Shown here piece by piece: positions 43,173-50,479 of a DNA stretch of 64,000 bases. How positions within the stretch are numbered: the stretch's first letter is position 1; every line of letters begins with the position of its first letter. The notes under the pieces were generated by a model, which had not been told where the DNA came from, searched no databases, and was given only the letters and a program-made list of their open reading frames with translations. Origin of the DNA: Hydrogenophaga sp. Lineage in GTDB: Bacteria; Pseudomonadota; Gammaproteobacteria; Burkholderiales; Burkholderiaceae_C. Location: positions 62,001 through 126,000 of the forward strand of contig NZ_JAUSOO010000133.1 of the NCBI RefSeq assembly GCF_030656115.1, written 5' to 3'. A program made the position numbers and the translations under genes.

Positions 43173-43706
43173 TCAGCTGGCCAGGCGCGGGGCGTGGTCG
43201 GTGTCGAGCGGGCTGGTGGTCCAGGTGGCCACCAGCGTTTCGCGGTCGTAAAGCTCCCACACGCCCGGCAGGTCGATGTGGTCCACGGCGGGCGGCTCGC
43301 CCAGGTGTTGCAAGGTAAACCGGCCCGGGGCGTCGTGGTCGTCGGGGTCTTGCACCGCCACTGCCACGCGCTCGGTCAGGTCCAGCTCGATGGTGAGGTC
43401 TAGCGTGCTGGCATTGAGGTATTCAGCTTCGAAACGCAGGGCTTGCGCTCTGGTTTCTGGGTTGTCGAAGTACTCACGCTGGTGGGTGCGCAGCCACACA
43501 AGCAGTGGCAGCATGATGTGGTCGGGTTCACCGGCAAAGTCGAGCACGACGACCTGGACGGTGTAGGCGTATTCGAAGCTGAGGCTGGCCCCACCGGCGC
43601 AGAGGGTGCGGCCCTGGCGCACGAAGATGCTGAGCTTGTCGGGGTTGGTCTGCAGGTCTGGCACGGTGGCGGCCAGGTGGCGGCGCAGGCTGGCGGGTTT
43701 GTACAT
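43173..43706 (-). CDS. R: Tail completion protein R
   Basis: A 177-residue gpR-type protein. It starts MYKPASLRRHLAATVPDLQ and has YTVQVVVLDFAGEPDHIMLP. It is longer than P2 gpR because of a C-terminal extension (DPDDHDAPGRFTLQHLGEPP onward). The ATG overlaps the Rz stop (TGATG). Confidence 0.85.
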   Translation of the reverse strand: MYKPASLRRHLAATVPDLQTNPDKLSIFVRQGRTLCAGGASLSFEYAYTVQVVVLDFAGEPDHIMLPLLVWLRTHQREYFDNPETRAQALRFEAEYLNASTLDLTIELDLTERVAVAVQDPDDHDAPGRFTLQHLGEPPAVDHIDLPGVWELYDRETLVATWTTSPLDTDHAPRLAS

Positions 43707-44248
43707 CAGGGGTCCGTGCTGAGTTTTTTCAGGGCTTGGTGGGCTCGGTCGTAAGCGGCCTCGCAGGCGCTGCCGGCGGCGCCTCGCTGGTCAGCAATGT
43801 CTGCCAGTTGCTCCGCTCTTGCGTCAGCGCGTCCAAGCACGTCGGCGAGCAAGCCGATGGGGTCGCTGGCTGGCGCGCCCAGGTTGGGAGTTGTGGGATT
43901 TGCACATTGTTCACGGGCCCGCTGGGCAGCGGCCTGGGTGGCGCTGCGCAGCCCGACATCAGCAGCACGAGCAGCAGCGCGAGCGCGGTCCAGATCGAGA
44001 TGAAGGGCTCGGCTTTTTTCGGCGTGGGCGGCTTGCGCATCGTTGAGTTCCTGTTCGGTTTTTCGGCGGGTGGCTTCTTCTATGGCGCGTTGCGCTTCGG
44101 CTTCGGCCAGGGCTTGCGCGTGGCGCTGCTTGGTGGTCTGGTGGGCCTTTTGTTCGGCTTGCAGCAAGAGCGCAGCAACCAGGGCCACACCGACCAGCAC
44201 GAAAAACAGCGCCGTAATGAACGTGTCAAGAATTTTTGTCGGGTTCAT
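43706..44248 (-). CDS. Rz: Rz-like inner-membrane spanin
   Basis: A 180-residue protein. One N-terminal membrane anchor (ITALFFVLVGVALVAALLLQ) is followed by a long coiled coil (AEAQRAIEEATRRKTEQELN) and a Cys-containing end (GSACEAAYDRAHQALK). This is the i-spanin plan: it pairs with Rz1 to fuse inner and outer membranes after endolysin action. ATG 44248 overlaps the endolysin stop by four bases. The Rz1 gene is nested inside. Confidence 0.88.
   Translation of the reverse strand: MNPTKILDTFITALFFVLVGVALVAALLLQAEQKAHQTTKQRHAQALAEAEAQRAIEEATRRKTEQELNDAQAAHAEKSRALHLDLDRARAAARAADVGLRSATQAAAQRAREQCANPTTPNLGAPASDPIGLLADVLGRADARAEQLADIADQRGAAGSACEAAYDRAHQALKKLSTDP
43729..44040 (-). CDS. Rz1: Rz1-like outer-membrane spanin lipoprotein (nested in Rz)
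   Basis: A 103-residue protein in another frame, wholly within Rz. Basic start, hydrophobic segment and lipobox LLMSGCAAPPRPLP, then a Pro-rich mature part (VNNVQIPQLPTWARQPATPS). Embedded Rz1 genes are standard in phage lysis cassettes. Confidence 0.85.
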   Translation of the reverse strand: MRKPPTPKKAEPFISIWTALALLLVLLMSGCAAPPRPLPSGPVNNVQIPQLPTWARQPATPSACSPTCLDALTQERSNWQTLLTSEAPPAAPARPLTTEPTKP

Positions 44249-44754
44249 GGTTGTTGCGCCCCCATGCACTTGGCGTGTGCGGCTTTGCGGCGCTCCCACA
44301 AACCCCAACATATTCGGTTGCCGGGCTCAGAGCAGTCTTGAGCGCCCACGCGGCGCCACATCAGGATGGCTTCACACGCTCCGGCATAGTCTTGGGCGTT
44401 GAGCCTGCGCACCAGGGTGCTGCTGCAGAATGCGCCCGCCCCGATGTTGTAGGCGTGATCGACATACACGTCGTATTCGGCTTGGTGCAGCGGCACACGC
44501 ACGCAGGCCTTCAGAGCGCCTTCGAACTTCTCAAGGTCGCGCGCCTTGCGCTGCAGGGCTTGCACCGGGTCGGTCTTGTCGCCCATGCGCACGGCGGTGC
44601 CGTCTGGCCGTGTGGTGGTGCCAAAGCCCAAGGTGGGCACGTCGCCTTTGGTGGGGATGATGGCCTGATCGGTGTAGCCCTCGGACACGGCCAGGCCAAT
44701 GAGCGCGGCGGCGCTGAAAGCAAGGGCAGCAATAGCGTTTCGTGGGCTGCGCAT
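44245..44754 (-). CDS. Endolysin (lysozyme family, signal-anchor type)
   Basis: A 169-residue lysozyme-like endolysin. The N-terminal hydrophobic helix (AALAFSAAALIGLAV) looks like a signal-arrest-release anchor. The catalytic Glu is probably in VSEGYTDQAIIP, followed by TKGDVPTLGFGTT. VYVDHAYNIGAGAFCSST is a second family block. It cleaves peptidoglycan. ATG 44754 overlaps the holin stop (TGATG). Confidence 0.88.
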   Translation of the reverse strand: MRSPRNAIAALAFSAAALIGLAVSEGYTDQAIIPTKGDVPTLGFGTTTRPDGTAVRMGDKTDPVQALQRKARDLEKFEGALKACVRVPLHQAEYDVYVDHAYNIGAGAFCSSTLVRRLNAQDYAGACEAILMWRRVGAQDCSEPGNRICWGLWERRKAAHAKCMGAQQP

Positions 44755-45023
44755 CACAGATACCCCGACATCTTGGCCGCGTGCACTTCACGCTCGCGTG
44801 CGGCTTGCTCTTCTTTGAGCTTGATTTCGGCCATGGTCAGTTTGTGCTTGTAGTACCAGTTGACCGCCAGGCCCAGCACGCCAATGAGCATGCCGAACAA
44901 CACAGCGAATTCGTTGGACAGCGCCCAGCCGCCGATGGTCATGCCGGCGCCGGTGTAGGTGGCCTTGCTGCCGGTGGCGGCCAGGGTGGCTTCGATGGCC
45001 TGGGTTGTGTGTTCGGTGCTCAT
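44754..45023 (-). CDS. Phage holin
   Basis: An 89-residue protein. A hydrophobic part (GAGMTIGGWALSNEFAVLFG and MLIGVLGLAVNWYYK) can form two membrane spans, followed by a charged tail (AEIKLKEEQAAREREVHAAK). Size and position directly upstream of the endolysin identify it. It sets lysis time. Confidence 0.85.
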   Translation of the reverse strand: MSTEHTTQAIEATLAATGSKATYTGAGMTIGGWALSNEFAVLFGMLIGVLGLAVNWYYKHKLTMAEIKLKEEQAAREREVHAAKMSGYL

Positions 45024-45026
45024 TTA

Positions 45027-45917
45027 TCAAGCCTGGAAAGTCACCGTGAAATTGGTCAGCGTGTTGGAAACACCCGAGACCATCTCGGCTTTGGCGAATT
45101 GCACGCCGTTGAGGGCAGATACGGGCGCCTGCATAGAGGTAGCGGGGATCACGTCGTAAGCGGCTTTCGTGGCTCGCACGAAAGTAGGGGTTCCGCTTGC
45201 AATGGCGTTGGCGGTCTGGTTTGTAATCAGCGCGGCGGACATGCCGGACGTTGCAAACAGCTCATTGCCCGAAATCGATTTGCTCCACAGCTTCGTGCCT
45301 GCAGGGGTGACCGTGCTGTTGGCTGGGATTGGGCCGTCCCAGGCTTCCACTGTGACTGTTCGGTCATTTGAGGCCGTGGCAAGGTTGTATTTTGAAAAGC
45401 CCGCGAGATGGCCGAATCCGTTCGCCACGGTGGCTGAGATGTTTTTTGCCCAGGTGTTGATGATCTCATTCGCAACGCTTGGAGAGACACAGGTGTCGCC
45501 GCTGGTGGCAACCCGAAACCGAAGGTCGGTCAGGCTGACCGTCTCGCCCGAGACCGCTGACAGCGTGCTCACAATGGCTTTCTCGCCAGATGCCAGCAGG
45601 CCGACGTCAACGTCAAGGAATGGACCGGTACCGCTGCCGTAATAAAAACGGACAAACGACACTGTACCTGTGGCGGTGGCTGTAAAACCCACTGGCGCAG
45701 CCAGCGCCGCAACCCCGTTGGACGCCACGAGCCATGTGCCGACGGGCAATGTTTTTACCGCGCTCAGTGCGGTGATGCCGCTGGTGATGGTGGGGTCCGC
45801 CGGTCGAGCACCGGAGAAAAGTTGAGCATAAGAAGCGTTGTATCCAGTCAACCCAACGGGAGACAGTGCATTTGCAACAGCATTTCCCGCCAACGTCGGA
45901 TTAAAAGTAGCTCCCAT
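45027..45917 (-). CDS. Phage structural protein, block 1
   Basis: A 296-residue Ala/Thr/Ser-rich, beta-prone protein (MGATFNPTLAGNAVANALSP, FATSGMSAALITNQTANAIA). No family is known. It is between the holin and the X/L head-tail genes, where P2 has no such protein. Composition suggests fibre or decoration protein. Confidence 0.6.
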   Translation of the reverse strand: MGATFNPTLAGNAVANALSPVGLTGYNASYAQLFSGARPADPTITSGITALSAVKTLPVGTWLVASNGVAALAAPVGFTATATGTVSFVRFYYGSGTGPFLDVDVGLLASGEKAIVSTLSAVSGETVSLTDLRFRVATSGDTCVSPSVANEIINTWAKNISATVANGFGHLAGFSKYNLATASNDRTVTVEAWDGPIPANSTVTPAGTKLWSKSISGNELFATSGMSAALITNQTANAIASGTPTFVRATKAAYDVIPATSMQAPVSALNGVQFAKAEMVSGVSNTLTNFTVTFQA

Positions 45918-45919
45918 TT

Positions 45920-46114
45920 TTATGTTCCTTCTTCCATGACGCAGTTGTTGAAATAAATGATTGGCCAGTTGGCCAAGGTGTTGTCGGTGGTCACACAAGG
46001 CCCCATGTGCACCGCGCGATAGGGTTGCGTGCTGCCGATAGAGACGAACGGGTACACCGGATCTGGCTCAGGCGGTGGCGCGGCCGTCGTGTGGCGGTAC
46101 GGGTCAATGAGCAT
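45920..46114 (-). CDS. Small protein of structural block 1
   Basis: A 64-residue protein (MLIDPYRHTTAAPPPEPDPV and MGPCVTTDNTLANWPIIYFN). No family is recognised. Start and stop are adjacent to or overlap its neighbours (TGATG). Confidence 0.55.
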   Translation of the reverse strand: MLIDPYRHTTAAPPPEPDPVYPFVSIGSTQPYRAVHMGPCVTTDNTLANWPIIYFNNCVMEEGT

Positions 46115-46809
46115 CAATGCACCATGTAAACGGTGGCGATGAGGCCAGTGGCCCCGGATCCTGAGTCCAGCACGGACAACGTGATTTCATCGTCTTCGTC
46201 TACTTCCGAATCAGAGAAAACCGGTGTGATGCCTGACGTGGTGCTGCTGCGGTGGGTCGCCAGCACCGAAGGTTTTGTGGACAGTACCGATGCGCCGTTT
46301 TTCAGCAGGTCTACAGTGACCGCGCCCGACGTGCTGGCGCCAAAAAGCGACAGCCGAACCCCCGCCAGCGTGCCTGCTTTGGGAACCCGGAAGTAGGCTT
46401 TGTTGGCGCCCGCGGTGATCTCGGTGCTCAGGTCCGACATGGCGAGCTGGTAGACCTGGGTTTTGGCCGCCAGTTCTGCCATGAAGTCTTCGAAGACCAT
46501 CAGAGACACTTTGGTATCGACCAGGTCGGCCAGGCTTTCCAGCGCGGCTTGAGAAGCGCGGCTGGTGTCGCTGGGGTGCACATGGTCGCCCCGGCTGACT
46601 GCGCTGCTGGATCCGGCTGAGGCCGTGCCGTTCATGGCGGGCAAGTTGGCGCTGGGGGTGCCCACGGCGGCGGCGCTGGCTGCGGCTGCAGCTGCGGACT
46701 GGGCGGCTTGGGCTACGCGCTGGTCAAGCTCTGATTTTTTGGCGTTGACGGCTGCGAGCAGGTTGGTGGTGGCCAGCGTGAGTGCTGCAATTTCTGATTC
46801 GATGCTCAT
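46114..46809 (-). CDS. Fibre-like structural protein, block 1
   Basis: A 231-residue protein. The N-terminal coiled coil (ESEIAALTLATTNLLAAVNA) leads to SRGDHVHPSDTSRASQAALE, a motif frequent in trimeric tail-fibre proteins. The C-terminal domain is beta-rich (GVRLSLFGASTSGAVTVDLL). It may be a head or tail fibre. It is upstream of the two smaller block 1 genes. Confidence 0.7.
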   Translation of the reverse strand: MSIESEIAALTLATTNLLAAVNAKKSELDQRVAQAAQSAAAAAASAAAVGTPSANLPAMNGTASAGSSSAVSRGDHVHPSDTSRASQAALESLADLVDTKVSLMVFEDFMAELAAKTQVYQLAMSDLSTEITAGANKAYFRVPKAGTLAGVRLSLFGASTSGAVTVDLLKNGASVLSTKPSVLATHRSSTTSGITPVFSDSEVDEDDEITLSVLDSGSGATGLIATVYMVH

Positions 46810-46815
46810 GTGGCC

Positions 46816-47025
46816 TCAGTCCCAAAGTTTCACGGTTTCGGCCGTGCGGGTGTTGGTTTGCTCGGTGTCCATCAGGTTGACGGCGGTGCCTTGTGGCAGC
46901 ACGGGGCCCAGCGCGTTCAGGTGGGGGTTGGCCTGCAGGGTGGCCTCGACGCTGCCACGGGTGCTGCGCAGGTGGCGCCAGCACAGCTGGTCCAGGGTGT
47001 CGCCTTGCCTGGATCGGACTTGCAT
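46816..47025 (-). CDS. X: Tail protein X (LysM-like)
   Basis: A 69-residue gpX-type protein: MQVRSRQGDTLDQLCWRHL, then ATLQANPHLNALGPVLPQGT, the peptidoglycan-binding LysM-like pattern. It is needed for tail assembly. The ATG overlaps the L stop (TGATG). A longer open frame covering this one is only antisense reading. Confidence 0.88.
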   Translation of the reverse strand: MQVRSRQGDTLDQLCWRHLRSTRGSVEATLQANPHLNALGPVLPQGTAVNLMDTEQTNTRTAETVKLWD

Positions 47026-47498
47026 CAGATCAGCTCCACGGTGGAGCGAGCGCGGCCCACGATGCGGCTGAGCGCCCAGTGCAGGTTGCGCCGGTGTTCG
47101 GCTGCGGTGGCTTCCAGCTCGGTGGCTTTTTTGTCGCCGGCGCCGGTGGTGTCGAGATCTCGGTACCGCTCGGCCAGCCCGGCCTGTATGTGGCTCACCA
47201 GGGCCATGCGGTAGTGCAGCAGGTGGGTGCTTTGGCCGTCCACCTGGGGCGCGGGCACCGCGCTGGCCAGGGCGTGCCCGGCGGCTTCCTGGGCCAGCTG
47301 CCAGGCGGCCAGCTGCTCGTTCACATCGGCCATGGCCATTTGCAGAGCCAGGCGCAGGCGGGGCGCGGTCACAGTGCCGTCCAGCCGGGCCGCGCCGCGA
47401 ATGTCTACCGGGTCCACGTTGGGCCAAAACCCGTTGTTCACCAGCACCGGCTCGGTGCCTGCAGCGGGTGGGCTCTGGTTGCCGAGGAAGCTGCTCAT
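47025..47498 (-). CDS. L: Head completion protein L
   Basis: A 157-residue gpL-type protein. It carries NNGFWPNVDPVDIRGAARLD and TVTAPRLRLALQMAMADVNE. It joins the head connector. It is located after M as in P2. Confidence 0.9.
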   Translation of the reverse strand: MSSFLGNQSPPAAGTEPVLVNNGFWPNVDPVDIRGAARLDGTVTAPRLRLALQMAMADVNEQLAAWQLAQEAAGHALASAVPAPQVDGQSTHLLHYRMALVSHIQAGLAERYRDLDTTGAGDKKATELEATAAEHRRNLHWALSRIVGRARSTVELI

Positions 47499-47614
47499 GG
47501 TGGTGCGTCAGGGTTTTGGGCGGGTTGTGGGGGTGGGCGGTGGTCGGGCTTGTGCGGTGTTGCTGGTGATCAGCTGGCCGCGCATGCACGAGCCGCCCGG
47601 GTGCGGGTGCGCAC

Positions 47615-48328
47615 TCAGTTTGCAGCGGCTGGGTCGTTCAGGGCTTTGAGCCGCCGGTCCAGTCGCTCAATGTCTTTTTTGGCGCCGCATTCGCGGTGCA
47701 GCTCCACGGCGCGGGTGAGCAGGGCCAGCGCTTGCGTGGTTTCGGTTTTGGTCAGCTCGGCAAACTTGTCGTTCGCGTCTTGCCGTTTGGCCACGGCGTA
47801 GCCCATGGCTTTGTAGAGCTTGGCGCGGGCCTGGTCGGGCACGTCAAAACCGGCGGTGAGTTCTGCCACGCGGCACAGGTCGCCCAGCTGGGGGCCGTTG
47901 ACGATGCCGCCGGGCTTGAGGGACGCGTCGGCAAATTCATCCATCAAGGTGGTGGCTGCGTCGCGCTGGTAGCGGTCGGGCAGCTTCAGGCCGTGTTTGA
48001 GGATGTAGGCGCCCATATCCAGGGCGCGCTGGTATTCGTGGGCGTCAATGGCCCACACGAACACGCTGGTGAACACGGTGTCTTCCCCGCCTTTGTCGGC
48101 ACTCAGCACACCGTCCACCCAAGGCCAGTAGTCGGCCAGAAAGCCGCGCTTGGCCTCCACCTTGCGCTCCACGCTCTGAATCATTTTCAGGGTGCGTGTG
48201 TGCTGGTAGAGCTGGGCTTGCATGAGCTCGTAGGCGCTGCCGCTGGCTGCGCCGGTTTGCGCGGCGGCTTGCGATGCGGCGGCGGCTTGCTTGCGCAGCA
48301 TGCTGGCCATGGCGGGGGTGATGGGCAT
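47615..48328 (-). CDS. M: Terminase endonuclease (small subunit) M
   Basis: A 237-residue gpM-type protein. YELMQAQLYQHTRTLKMIQS, LADYWPWVDGVLSADKGGED and YILKHGLKLPDRYQRDAATT are family blocks. With P it recognises and cuts cos. An intrinsic terminator separates it from the capsid gene. Confidence 0.92.
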   Translation of the reverse strand: MPITPAMASMLRKQAAAASQAAAQTGAASGSAYELMQAQLYQHTRTLKMIQSVERKVEAKRGFLADYWPWVDGVLSADKGGEDTVFTSVFVWAIDAHEYQRALDMGAYILKHGLKLPDRYQRDAATTLMDEFADASLKPGGIVNGPQLGDLCRVAELTAGFDVPDQARAKLYKAMGYAVAKRQDANDKFAELTKTETTQALALLTRAVELHRECGAKKDIERLDRRLKALNDPAAAN

Positions 48329-48359
48329 GGTGTGGCTCAGGTCGGTGTGGTGGGTGGGG

Positions 48360-48391
48360 AAAAAAGAGGGGCCAGCGCAATGCCGGCCCCG
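48360..48391 (-). terminator. Intrinsic terminator between capsid (N) and terminase M
   Basis: On the minus strand GGGGCC-n-GC pairs with GC-n-GGCCCC (5-base loop), followed by CTC and six T. It lies between N and M and would reduce transcription after the capsid gene. Confidence 0.75.
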
Positions 48392-48410
48392 CTGTCAGGG
48401 CCGAAAAAGG

Positions 48411-49427
48411 TCAGGGCGCCACGTACTCTTCGATGTTTTCCACCAGGGCGCACATGCCGTAATCCTCAACCACGAAGGCGTCGTTCGAGCTTTCGTAGTG
48501 CTCGACGCGGTCTTTCTTCGGGTTGTCCATCACAGCGCGGCGGCGGGCGCCTTCCTGGAAGTAAATCGACAGGTTGTCGAGCCGGGTCACCAGCACTTTG
48601 CCGGCAGGGAAGAAAGGCACTTGCACCGCCTGCAGGCCGCCCAGGCGCTTCTGGCTGACCACAATGTCGGCGGCCAGGCGCTCGGTGGGCGCGTCGTTGT
48701 CGTTGACCAAGGGGAACAGCTTGTCGTGCATCAGTCCCCGGCCTACCACCGCAACGAGCTGGGGGTCTTCACGGTACCAGTTGTCCAACAGTGTTTGGTA
48801 GGCGTCGTAGACCAGCGCGTCGAGGTTCTTGTAGTCGCCCGCGCCCCCGTAGGTCACTTTGCCAGTCACCACGCCTTCGCTGAGCACGCGGGCTTCAGCC
48901 TTGGTTTTGATGTGGCTCAGCCAGCCGATATTCACGTCCTGCAACAGCGGGTTGGTGCTGCGGTTCGTGGTGGCTGCGGCGCTGGTGCCGTTCCAGCCGA
49001 TCATGATGCGGTCGAGCGCGGCGCGCTGCAAAACGGCGTTGCGCACGCGGGTTTGGAAGTCGGGGAACTTGGCCCAGGCGTCCATGGTGGCGTAGCGGAT
49101 GTGGTGGTCGTAGTTGGTCTGTTTGCAGCCGTAGTCGTCTTTTTCGAGGCTGGCGATGTCGCTGGTGGCGCGTTCGCCGGTGCTGCTGGTGTCGGTGCGG
49201 CTGGCAATGGTGCCGCTCACGCCCAAGCCCAGTTTTTCGCCGGTCTGCTCACTCACGCCGATGATGTTGATGCGGCTCAAGAAGGCGCTGGATTCCTGGA
49301 TTTTGTTTTCCAGGGTTTGCTGAACGGTTGGGCTTACCGTGAACTTGGTGGCGGCGTTGTCCACGCCGTTGAGTTCGGCCTGGCGGTCCAGGTATTGGTT
49401 GTAGAGAACGCGGGTGTCGTTGCGCAT
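48411..49427 (-). CDS. N: Major capsid protein N
   Basis: A 338-residue P2-type capsid protein. TRVLYNQYLDRQAELNGVDN, ESSAFLSRINIIGVSEQTGE and GWLSHIKTKAEARVL are conserved. The first 30 residues would be cut off by the O protease in maturation. Length agrees with the family (357 in P2). Confidence 0.94.
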   Translation of the reverse strand: MRNDTRVLYNQYLDRQAELNGVDNAATKFTVSPTVQQTLENKIQESSAFLSRINIIGVSEQTGEKLGLGVSGTIASRTDTSSTGERATSDIASLEKDDYGCKQTNYDHHIRYATMDAWAKFPDFQTRVRNAVLQRAALDRIMIGWNGTSAAATTNRSTNPLLQDVNIGWLSHIKTKAEARVLSEGVVTGKVTYGGAGDYKNLDALVYDAYQTLLDNWYREDPQLVAVVGRGLMHDKLFPLVNDNDAPTERLAADIVVSQKRLGGLQAVQVPFFPAGKVLVTRLDNLSIYFQEGARRRAVMDNPKKDRVEHYESSNDAFVVEDYGMCALVENIEEYVAP

Positions 49428-49484
49428 GGTTTTGCCTTGTGTGGTTTGTGGTGCTGTGGGTGGCAGGGCTGGCGGGTGGGTGGC

Positions 49485-50318
49485 TCAGCAGTCGGTGAGC
49501 TGCTTGCCGTTGCCACCGGTGGCGGGTGGGCGCTGCTGGCTGTGGGTTCCGGGCTGTTTGCTCAAGTCGGTCTTCAGGGCAGTGAGCGCTTCGGCCGTGG
49601 TTTTGGCTTCGTCGCGCAGGGCCTGCAGGTCGGCGGCGAACTTCTTGGCTTGCGCGTCCATAGCGGCGGTCACCTGGTCGCCGAAGGTCTCGAAGCCTTT
49701 GAGCACCTCGCTGAACATGGCGTTGTCGGTGCTGGTCTTGCCTTTGAACTTGTCGAGCATGGCGCCAAAGCCCGCTTTGAACTTGGCCAGCGCGTCGTCA
49801 CCGGTGGGGCCGGGTTCGTCTTCCAGTTCCAGCTTGAACTCCACGGCTTCGCTGAACACCGCGTCGGGGTGGCTCTTGCGCGCTTTCAGCGGGCTCTTGT
49901 CGCCCTGGGCCGCGCTGAATGCCAGCATCTCGGTGCCCAGGCTGGCGGGGGTGTCGGTCACACCTAGGCCGGTCAGGTAGGCCTCGCCGGTGTCTGCGAA
50001 CTTGGGCGTTACCTCGATCGAGGTGTAGATCTTCTGGCGCGCTTTGCTCATTGCAACCAGCTCGGGTGTGGGGTCGAGCTGGGCAAACAGCGCCAGCTTG
50101 CCGTCGGCGTCTTGCTCAGACTTCACGGCCACCACGTCGCCATATGCCTTGAAAATGCTGTCTGGGTACATGCCGCGCATATGCTCCATCCAGATGCGGG
50201 CACCGTATTTCACGGGGCTGAAATTCTTGACGATCTGCTCGATCCAGCTGCGCTGGATAACGCGGCCGTCGGTGGTGGCGCCCTCGGTGGCTACGCGGAA
50301 AAACTTGCTTTTGGCCAT
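49485..50318 (-). CDS. O: Capsid scaffold/protease O
   Basis: A 277-residue gpO-type protein. The N-terminal serine-protease half (KYGARIWMEHMRGMYPDSIF, YTSIEVTPKFADTGEAYLTG) is followed by a scaffold coiled coil (DQVTAAMDAQAKKFAADLQA). It shapes the procapsid and cleaves N, L and itself. ATG 50318 is fixed by family similarity. It is first in the O-N-M-L operon. Confidence 0.93.
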   Translation of the reverse strand: MAKSKFFRVATEGATTDGRVIQRSWIEQIVKNFSPVKYGARIWMEHMRGMYPDSIFKAYGDVVAVKSEQDADGKLALFAQLDPTPELVAMSKARQKIYTSIEVTPKFADTGEAYLTGLGVTDTPASLGTEMLAFSAAQGDKSPLKARKSHPDAVFSEAVEFKLELEDEPGPTGDDALAKFKAGFGAMLDKFKGKTSTDNAMFSEVLKGFETFGDQVTAAMDAQAKKFAADLQALRDEAKTTAEALTALKTDLSKQPGTHSQQRPPATGGNGKQLTDC

Positions 50319-50391
50319 GGTGTGCGGGGGGTTGGCTGTTGATGTGTCGCCATGATTTACCGCCTTCGCGCGATCCTCAACCCGCGCGCCG

Positions 50392-50410
50392 TGTGGGCTG
50401 GCCCGGTACA
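50392..50410. promoter_or_regulatory. Ogr-type late element between O and P
   Basis: TGT (50392-50394), 13 bases, ACA (50408-50410), preceded by GCGCGCC. The dyad centre is 83 bases from the O start and 79 from the P start, so one site may serve both divergent operons. Confidence 0.7.
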
Positions 50411-50479
50411 TGCAGGGCAGGGCGCCAGGCCCCCGCTGCAGCCTTGTCGGGCCCGCTTTAGGCCCGAATACTCGGGGCC

